NCBI GenBank assembly: GCA_937891595.1
Contig: CALATF010000006.1
Location: 1 to 10,750 of the forward strand
Length of the DNA: 10,750 nucleotides
DNA from: an uncultured Clostridia bacterium
GTDB lineage: Bacteria; Bacillota; Clostridia; Christensenellales; UBA1242
Reading direction: 5' to 3'
Part shown: positions 6,363 through 10,750 of the stretch, in pieces
How positions within the stretch are numbered: the stretch's first letter is position 1
How the letters are laid out: every line of letters begins with the position of its first letter
The notes under the pieces: generated by a model
What the model was told of the DNA's origin: nothing
Databases searched by the model: none
What the model saw: only the letters and a program-made list of their open reading frames with translations
Made by a program: the position numbers and the translations under genes

Positions 6363-6630
6363 GAAAACGCAATCAATTTTGTCAAGCCATACCAAATAGT
6401 AATATTTACTTTTAACTCCGCCAAAGCTACCTTATGGCACATCATTAGGTCTACTTAATGCTGCTGCCGTCAAGCCCTGACATGGTTCATAGGAAATAAT
6501 TGCATAAGACCTTGACTTCAACATTAAAAGTAAAGCACTTTTTTAGTAAAAACTTGCCGAGATTGATATTCAGCCCTACTATAGTGGATTGTAGGTATAG
6601 GGCACCACTAGCTCCCCGCTTAGCGCTTTC
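6363..6630 (-). ncRNA. ffs: Signal recognition particle RNA, large (Bacillus/Clostridium) type
   Basis: RNA scaffold of the signal recognition particle, which binds Ffh and targets nascent membrane and secreted proteins. On the minus strand the 5' Alu domain reads GCGGGGAGCTAGTGGTGCCC, followed by TATACC and ATCCACTATAG, which is the conserved Alu fold. Helix 8 (6460-6481) reads GTCAGG-GCT-TGAC-GGC-AGCAGC: the two internal-loop strands bound by Ffh, a 3-bp stem and a URRC-type tetraloop (UGAC). The rod contains an 11-bp match, TTTACTTTTAA with TTAAAAGTAAA, plus CAAG/CTTG and ATCAAT/ATTGAT. The ends close as helix 1, GAAAGCGC with GCGTTTTC, which sets the ends at 6630 and 6363 and gives about 268 nt. 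Precise ends may differ by a few nucleotides. Confidence 0.93.
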
Positions 6631-6637
6631 AAAAAGT

Positions 6638-6666
6638 ATTATATACAAATATTATTAAAAAATCAA
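6638..6666 (-). promoter_or_regulatory. Promoter of the SRP RNA gene
   Basis: On the minus strand TTGATT (6661-6666) and a perfect TATAAT (6638-6643) are 17 bp apart. The predicted transcription start near 6631 agrees with the 5' end deduced independently from helix 1. Confidence 0.8.
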
Positions 6667-6695
6667 CATTAAAATAAATAAATATTGTAATTGTT

Positions 6696-6723
6696 TTGAT
6701 TTTTTAGGAAAATATGATATTAT
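6696..6723 (+). promoter_or_regulatory. Probable promoter of the CBS-protein/YcxB-like operon
   Basis: TTGATT (6696-6701) and TATTAT (6718-6723) have a 16 bp spacer. TTGTTT (6691-6696) with TATGAT (6713-6718) is an alternative with the same spacing. It is divergent from the SRP RNA promoter about 30 bp away. Confidence 0.45.
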
Positions 6724-6749
6724 TTTGCTATTAGTTAGGAGATTTATAA

Positions 6750-7475
6750 ATGTCAAAAAATACAAAATCTAACGCAGATAGATTTATTTCAGCTTATAAT
6801 AGTATCGATTATTCTTTGCGTACTATTTATGGGTTTAAAAGAAGTATTAGTTATGCCGACTTAATTAGAAAAACTGTTCCTATGAATAGTGTTGTAAGAA
6901 AGTATGAAGATGAACTTATAGATTATGGCAGGCTAAGAAATTCTATTGTTCATAAAACAAATCCTAATTATGTTATTGCAGAACCTCATGATGAAGTTGT
7001 TGACGAATTTGAAAAAATAGCAAAATTAATAGCAACACCCCCTACTGCATATAATAAAATAAGTGAAAAAGAGGTTGTTGTTTGCGATAGTAATGTTTCA
7101 TTAAAGGAAATATTACAAATTATGTCTAGCACTGGTTTTTATAATATTCCTGTTTATATGGGTGATACTTTGCAAGGCGTTGCAGTTGGTTATAAAATAT
7201 TACAAAGTTTGGGTAATGTTTTAGTAAATGGCGGTGATGCGACAAACTACTTGAATAATACTAAAGTGTTAGATGTTGTTACTAAAGATGATGAAAGCTA
7301 TTATAGAGTGGCAGATAAAAATTTAACTATCGAAAAAGCTTTAAATTATTTTTATATGAATAGAAAATTAGCTCTTGTTTTAATTACCGAAAAGGGGACG
7401 TATATGGAAAGACCTATAGGTATTATAACTACTGCTGATATCCTTGATATGAACGCAATTTTAGAAAATTATTAA
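6750..7475 (+). CDS. CBS-domain pair protein with HEPN-like N-terminal domain
   Basis: A soluble protein of 241 residues whose exact function I do not recognise. Residues 1-95 look all-helical and contain RLRNSIVH (61-68), which includes RNSIVH, a match to the RNxxxH (Rx4H) motif of HEPN domains. These domains are often nucleases or nucleotide-linked regulators. Residues about 105-236 form a CBS pair: VVCDSNVSLKEILQIMSSTGFYNIPVY, then VTKDDESYYRVADKNLTIEKAL and the typical end RPIGIITTADILD (221-233). CBS pairs usually sense adenine nucleotides, so ligand control of the N-terminal part is an inference. There are no membrane segments or signal peptide. The ATG is set by AGGAG at 6737-6741. The next gene starts 30 nt downstream without a terminator, so the two are co-transcribed. 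The HEPN call rests on one motif and helical context. Confidence 0.8.
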   Translation: MSKNTKSNADRFISAYNSIDYSLRTIYGFKRSISYADLIRKTVPMNSVVRKYEDELIDYGRLRNSIVHKTNPNYVIAEPHDEVVDEFEKIAKLIATPPTAYNKISEKEVVVCDSNVSLKEILQIMSSTGFYNIPVYMGDTLQGVAVGYKILQSLGNVLVNGGDATNYLNNTKVLDVVTKDDESYYRVADKNLTIEKALNYFYMNRKLALVLITEKGTYMERPIGIITTADILDMNAILENY

Positions 7476-7505
7476 TGTTAAAAAATAAATGTTTGGTGAA
7501 AGATT

Positions 7506-8366
7506 ATGATTAAAAGCGAAATGATATATACAAAACAAGTCTTTAACGACTTTGCTGTTTATAATATTAAAAAAAATAAAGAAATGAAATTTATTTACAT
7601 TTGTGCCGCAATTATTTTGGCGTTTACCATTGTTATGTTTACTGTCGGTGATATAATTTCTGGCATTATTTATGGTGTAATAGGTATTATATTTGCTTGT
7701 TATGGTTGGTTTATGAAAATAATAATTAACCACAATAATAAAAAAAATATAGGAACAACAGATGTATATGAATTTTATGATGATAAACTTGTTGTAAGCA
7801 GTCATGATAAAAAAGGGGCAGAAATTGCCACAGCTTCATTAGTATATAGCAGGTTGTATAAAGTTGTAGAATATAAAAATTATGCTTACATTTATGTTAA
7901 TAAGGCTGTAGCTTACATTATAGAAAAGAATGCTTTTGAAAATGAACAAGAATTTAAAAGTGTTTTAGAAAAAATTTCAACAGAAATTTTAAATCAAAAA
8001 ATTAAAAATGCTACACCAGTCGTATATGGTGGGTACAATGTTGTCCCACCAAATGAAGAAACAATTAAAGATGTTAGCGACCCAGTGCCACCTCCTGTTC
8101 AAGTAGTTGAAGAAGCACCAGATATTAACGAAATTACTGATGATGTAGACATAAATGCACAAACAGCAGAAGCTGTTTCAAAAAATAAACGTACTAAAAC
8201 TTCTAAACCTAAAGCAACAAAAAGTTCAGTAAAAAAAACAACAACTAAAAAAACAAAAGTCCATAAAATTAGTGAGACTGAAGCTACTTTACAAGGTCAA
8301 GAATCTTTAGCTAAACAACAAGGCGTAGAAAAAATTGAAATAGACGATATAGATTCAAAAGAGTAA
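7506..8366 (+). CDS. YcxB-like two-TM membrane protein with charged, Lys/Thr-rich C-terminal tail
   Basis: 286 residues in four parts. A short N-terminal segment is followed by two adjacent hydrophobic helices (about 28-47 and 50-70) joined by a tight turn. A cytoplasmic beta-rich domain follows (about 83-160: VYEFYDDKLVVSS, YSRLYKVVEYKNYAYIYVNKAVAYIIEK), with the arrangement of the YcxB-like domain family, whose function is not known. From about 170 the chain is low-complexity: a Pro/Val/Glu stretch (DPVPPPVQVVEEAP, 192-205), an acidic patch, then a Lys/Thr/Ser block (226-254) and an acidic end (IEIDDIDSKE). The basic block could touch nucleic acid or phospholipid, which is speculation. The ribosome-binding site GGTGAAAG (7494-7501) is modest. 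It is the second gene of the CBS-protein operon, and its stop codon lies within the terminator stem. Confidence 0.75.
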   Translation: MIKSEMIYTKQVFNDFAVYNIKKNKEMKFIYICAAIILAFTIVMFTVGDIISGIIYGVIGIIFACYGWFMKIIINHNNKKNIGTTDVYEFYDDKLVVSSHDKKGAEIATASLVYSRLYKVVEYKNYAYIYVNKAVAYIIEKNAFENEQEFKSVLEKISTEILNQKIKNATPVVYGGYNVVPPNEETIKDVSDPVPPPVQVVEEAPDINEITDDVDINAQTAEAVSKNKRTKTSKPKATKSSVKKTTTKKTKVHKISETEATLQGQESLAKQQGVEKIEIDDIDSKE

Positions 8367-8388
8367 CATTTATTTGTTGCTCTTTTAA
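8357..8388 (+). terminator. Rho-independent terminator of the CBS/YcxB-like operon
   Basis: AAAAGAGTAACA (8357-8368) pairs with TGTTGCTCTTTT (8375-8386), 12 bp with one U-G pair, over a 6-nt loop. It overlaps the last codons and stop of the preceding gene. Confidence 0.85.
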
Positions 8389-8433
8389 TTTATAAAGTTA
8401 TTAATAAATATTGTGTAGTATTATCAAATTATA

Positions 8434-8462
8434 TTGACTTTTGTATTTATTTATTTTATTAT
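8434..8462 (+). promoter_or_regulatory. Promoter of the T-box-ileS unit
   Basis: TTGACT (8434-8439) and TATTAT (8457-8462) are exactly 17 bp apart. The predicted start near 8469 lies just before the base of T-box stem I. Confidence 0.72.
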
Positions 8463-8479
8463 TAAAAAGTAAAATCAAA

Positions 8480-8721
8480 AAAGCAATAATGTAGGACAAG
8501 TTATTAAATCTTTTTAATTCTCAGAGAGTTGTGCCTAGGCTGAGAGCACAATAATTAAACTTTAATAATATCACCTATTAGCTGAATTTTTGAAAAAAGC
8601 ATTAAAAATGCTTTAAGTAAAAAATTTCGGAAAGCCCAACCGTTATCAAGGGCAGGGTATGATTGTACCTGTTATAAGTGGTCCTTGTGTTTTTGCGTCT
8701 TATAACACTAGGATTTTTTTT
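8480..8721 (+). promoter_or_regulatory. T-box leader, Ile specific (AUC specifier), controlling ileS
   Basis: A cis-acting RNA that reads the charging state of tRNA-Ile. The stem I base pairs TAAT-AGG (8487-8495) with CCTATTA (8574-8580). The conserved CAGAGAGTT (8522-8530) and GGCTGAGAG motifs follow. The specifier is AATATCACC, giving AUC (8570-8572), Ile, which agrees with the downstream gene. TAGCTGAA and the stem III segment CGG...CCGTTATC (8628-8647) follow. The T-box bulge reads AAGUGGUCCU (8676-8685) rather than the usual AGGGUGGUACC, but keeps the UGGU that pairs with the ACCA end of tRNA-Ile. The antiterminator would form by TGTTATAAG (8670-8678) pairing with CTTATAACA (8699-8707). 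Uncharged tRNA-Ile should favour read-through into ileS. Confidence 0.88.
8682..8721 (+). terminator. Conditional terminator of the Ile T-box
   Basis: TCCTTGTG (8682-8689) can pair with CACTAGGA (8706-8713), with one U-U mismatch, immediately followed by eight T (8714-8721). It overlaps the T-box bulge and the end of the antiterminator 3' arm, so it should exclude the antiterminator. An alternative terminator would use the GTTATAAG/CTTATAAC helix closed by CCT/AGG. The sequence alone does not decide. Confidence 0.6.
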
Positions 8722-8789
8722 ATTTTAAGTAAAGTCTTAAAATATAAAGCTTTTTTGAATTTTAAAAAATAAAAAAAGGAAATGTATAA

Positions 8790-10750
8790 ATGAAAAAAGA
8801 AGATGTAAAACCAAATTTTATTAACATGGAAAAAAACATGTTAAAGTTTTGGAAGGAAAACGATTGTTTTAAAAAACTTGTAGAAAAAAATAAAAACAAC
8901 CCAAGATTTAAATTCTTAGATGGCCCTATAACTGCAAATAATAGAAGTGGTGTTCATCATATTTGGGGAAGAACTTTAAAAGATATTACAATTAAATACA
9001 ATGCTTTAAAGGGTAAAGATTGCCACTATCAAAATGGTTTTGACGCACAAGGTATGTGGGTTGAAGTAAACGTAGAAAAAGAATTAGGTTTAAACGGAAA
9101 ACCAGAAATTTTAAACTATGGTATTGATAAATTTACTAATAAGTGTATTGAAAGGGTAAATTATTTTGCTAATGAAATAACAAACCAAAGTATTCGTATG
9201 GGTCAATGGATGGACTGGGAAAATAGTTATTTCACTAATAGTGATAATAACATTTTATCTATTTGGCATTTCTTAAAAGAATGTGATAAAAAAGGTTATA
9301 TTGTAAGAAAAAACAGGCCTATGGCATGGTGCCCACGTTGCGGAACAAGTTTGTCTGAACATGAAATGGCAGGTAGCTATCACGATGTAACGCACACAGC
9401 AATTTTTGCTAAATTTCCAGTTATAAATCAAGATTTTAAAATTCTTGCTTGGACAACAACTCCTTGGACACTTAGTGCTAACACAGCTTTAGCTGTAAAT
9501 CCAGAAATTGATTATGTTAAAGTATTATTAAAATCATCAAATGAAAAATTAGTTCTTGGCAAAGATGCTCTTAAAGTTGTTAAAGAAGAATATGAAATTT
9601 TAGAAGAATTTAAAGGTGCAGAACTTGTAGGTCTAAATTATGAAACTTGCTTCCCAGAACTTTCGGAACAACAATTTGAACATAAGGTTGTTAACTGGGA
9701 TATGGTTGATGCTACAGAAGGTAGTGGTGTAGTTCACATTGCTCCTGGCTGTGGTGCAGAAGACTTTGAACTTGGTAAACAACACAATCTTCCTGAATAT
9801 TGTCCTATAGATGAACAAGGTGTTATGCTTGATAATACTGGTTTCTTAAAAGGCAAAAAGACAACAGAAGTTGTTGATATGGTTGTTGATAGATTAAAAC
9901 AAGATAATAAATTATATTATGCTCATAAATATACGCATAGCTATCCTTATTGCTGGAGATGTAAAACAGACCTTGTATATAAATTAATTTCTACTTGGTA
10001 TATTAGTGTAGATGAATTAAGACCACAATTATTAAAAGCTATTGAAGATGTTACTTTCCAACCTGAGTATGGCAGAAAAAGAATGGCAGACTGGCTAAAT
10101 AATATGGGAGACTGGAATATTTCAAGAAGTCGTTTTTATGGTTTACCATTACCATTTTATGTTTGTCCAGACTGCGGTGAAGTAACTGTTGTTGGTAGCA
10201 TGGAAGAACTTAGAAAACTTGCTGTAAATCCAGAAGAAATTGATAAAATTCCTCATATGCATAGACCATGGGTAGATAATGTTAAAATTAAATGTCCAAA
10301 ATGTTCAAGTACTGTAGAACGTGTTAAAGAAGTAGGTGACTGCTGGTTAGATGCTGGTATAACACCATTTAGTACTAAAAAATATTTTGAGGATAAAGAA
10401 TATTTTGAAAACAACTTCCCAAGTGATTATGTTTGCGAAATGGTTGAACAACTTAAACTTTGGTTCTATTCTTGTTTAGTAATGAGTGTTGTTTTAACAG
10501 GTAAAGCTCCTTATAAAAAAATTGTTACTTATCAATATGTTAAAGATGAAAACGGCAATGAATTCCATAAGAGTGGTGGTAATAGCTTAGAATGTGATAT
10601 TGTTGCAGACCAAGTTGGTGCAGACACAATAAGATATTTATATGCAGGTGCAAATATTACAAACGACATGCGTTTTGGTTTTACTTTAACAGATGAAGCA
10701 AGAAGAAAATTAATGAATTTCTGGAACGCATATATTTTCTACAACACCTA
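8790..10750 (+). CDS. ileS: Isoleucine--tRNA ligase, divergent class I type (3' end outside window)
   Basis: 653 codons are visible of an enzyme usually near 1000 residues, which charges tRNA-Ile in the cytoplasm. The HIGH region is LDGPITANN...GVHHIWGR (43-61), with HHIWGR in place of HIGH. WTTTPWTLSANTA (221-233) and GSGVVHIAPGCGAEDF (311-326) are the CP1 editing-domain signatures. DWNISRSRFYGLPLPF (441-456) and GDCWLDAG (516-523) belong to the catalytic half. The KMSKS equivalent is EFHKSGGN (591-598). CxxC pairs at 181-184, 459-462 and 502-505 suggest bound zinc. The start is set by AAGGA (8776-8780). The ATG at 8782 is followed at once by an in-frame stop. An Ile T-box lies directly upstream and supports the specificity against ValRS or LeuRS. 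The right edge truncates the gene. Confidence 0.93.
   Translation, partial: MKKEDVKPNFINMEKNMLKFWKENDCFKKLVEKNKNNPRFKFLDGPITANNRSGVHHIWGRTLKDITIKYNALKGKDCHYQNGFDAQGMWVEVNVEKELGLNGKPEILNYGIDKFTNKCIERVNYFANEITNQSIRMGQWMDWENSYFTNSDNNILSIWHFLKECDKKGYIVRKNRPMAWCPRCGTSLSEHEMAGSYHDVTHTAIFAKFPVINQDFKILAWTTTPWTLSANTALAVNPEIDYVKVLLKSSNEKLVLGKDALKVVKEEYEILEEFKGAELVGLNYETCFPELSEQQFEHKVVNWDMVDATEGSGVVHIAPGCGAEDFELGKQHNLPEYCPIDEQGVMLDNTGFLKGKKTTEVVDMVVDRLKQDNKLYYAHKYTHSYPYCWRCKTDLVYKLISTWYISVDELRPQLLKAIEDVTFQPEYGRKRMADWLNNMGDWNISRSRFYGLPLPFYVCPDCGEVTVVGSMEELRKLAVNPEEIDKIPHMHRPWVDNVKIKCPKCSSTVERVKEVGDCWLDAGITPFSTKKYFEDKEYFENNFPSDYVCEMVEQLKLWFYSCLVMSVVLTGKAPYKKIVTYQYVKDENGNEFHKSGGNSLECDIVADQVGADTIRYLYAGANITNDMRFGFTLTDEARRKLMNFWNAYIFYNT

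Noticed and set aside
6363..6630. First considered as a second riboswitch or T-box in front of the CBS-protein gene.
   Set aside because: The conserved motifs read on the minus strand and match SRP RNA Alu domain and helix 8. The plus strand shows no such pattern.
7461..7805. Minus-strand frame of 114 residues rich in Ile, Asn and Tyr.
   Set aside because: It is antisense to the YcxB-like gene. Its composition is what complementary AT-rich coding sequence gives, and it has no start context.
8782..8793. ATG at 8782 as the ileS start or a tiny leader peptide.
   Set aside because: It encodes only Met-Tyr-Lys before TGA. The conserved IleRS N-terminus starts at 8790 with a well-spaced AAGGA.
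9633..9818. Minus-strand frame of 61 residues.
   Set aside because: It lies wholly inside the conserved editing domain of ileS on the other strand and has no independent support.
1..10750. Mobile element, CRISPR array or phage/defence island.
   Set aside because: No transposase, integrase, terminal inverted repeats, regularly spaced repeats or tRNA attachment site was seen. Base composition is even across the window.

Overview
The window is a slice of an AT-rich, low-GC bacterial chromosome, most likely an anaerobic, Clostridia-like Firmicute. Four things point there: a pyruvate:ferredoxin oxidoreductase gene, a tRNA-Ile T-box leader, a large (about 268 nt) Bacillus/Clostridium-type SRP RNA with a helix 1, and the truA-rplM-rpsI gene order. 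UGG serves as Trp and all reading frames fit the standard bacterial code. I see no insertion sequence, phage gene, CRISPR array or tRNA gene. The region looks like core chromosome with a few unusual members.

Layout. Positions 1-588 (minus) hold the 5' part of nifJ/por, divergent from truA (761-1504, plus). Then come rplM and rpsI (1804-2783) behind a strong promoter and a structured leader, and a trxB-ung pair (3021-4636). Two consecutive terminator hairpins separate ung from a convergent minus-strand gene (4705-6258). That gene encodes a full-length IlvD/Edd-family protein that has lost the residues for the Fe-S cluster, the metal site and catalysis. Upstream of it on the same strand lies the SRP RNA gene (6363-6630). 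Divergent from the SRP RNA is a two-gene unit (6750-8366): a protein with a HEPN-like N-terminus and a CBS-domain pair, then a two-TM YcxB-like membrane protein with a charged tail. The end of the window holds a T-box leader with an AUC (Ile) specifier, followed by ileS, which is cut by the window edge.

Most of the genes serve translation and its supply: TruA modifies tRNA anticodon arms, L13 and S9 are ribosomal proteins, IleRS is controlled by uncharged tRNA-Ile, and SRP RNA targets nascent membrane proteins. TrxB and Ung are redox and DNA-repair housekeeping enzymes, and PFOR supplies acetyl-CoA and reduced ferredoxin.

The points most worth a second look are the IlvD-fold pseudoenzyme, the HEPN-motif/CBS fusion with its membrane partner, the divergent IleRS signatures (HHIWGR and HKSGGN) behind a T-box with a non-canonical T-loop, and a probably leaderless truA mRNA. 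I found no clear new multi-gene defence or mobile system.
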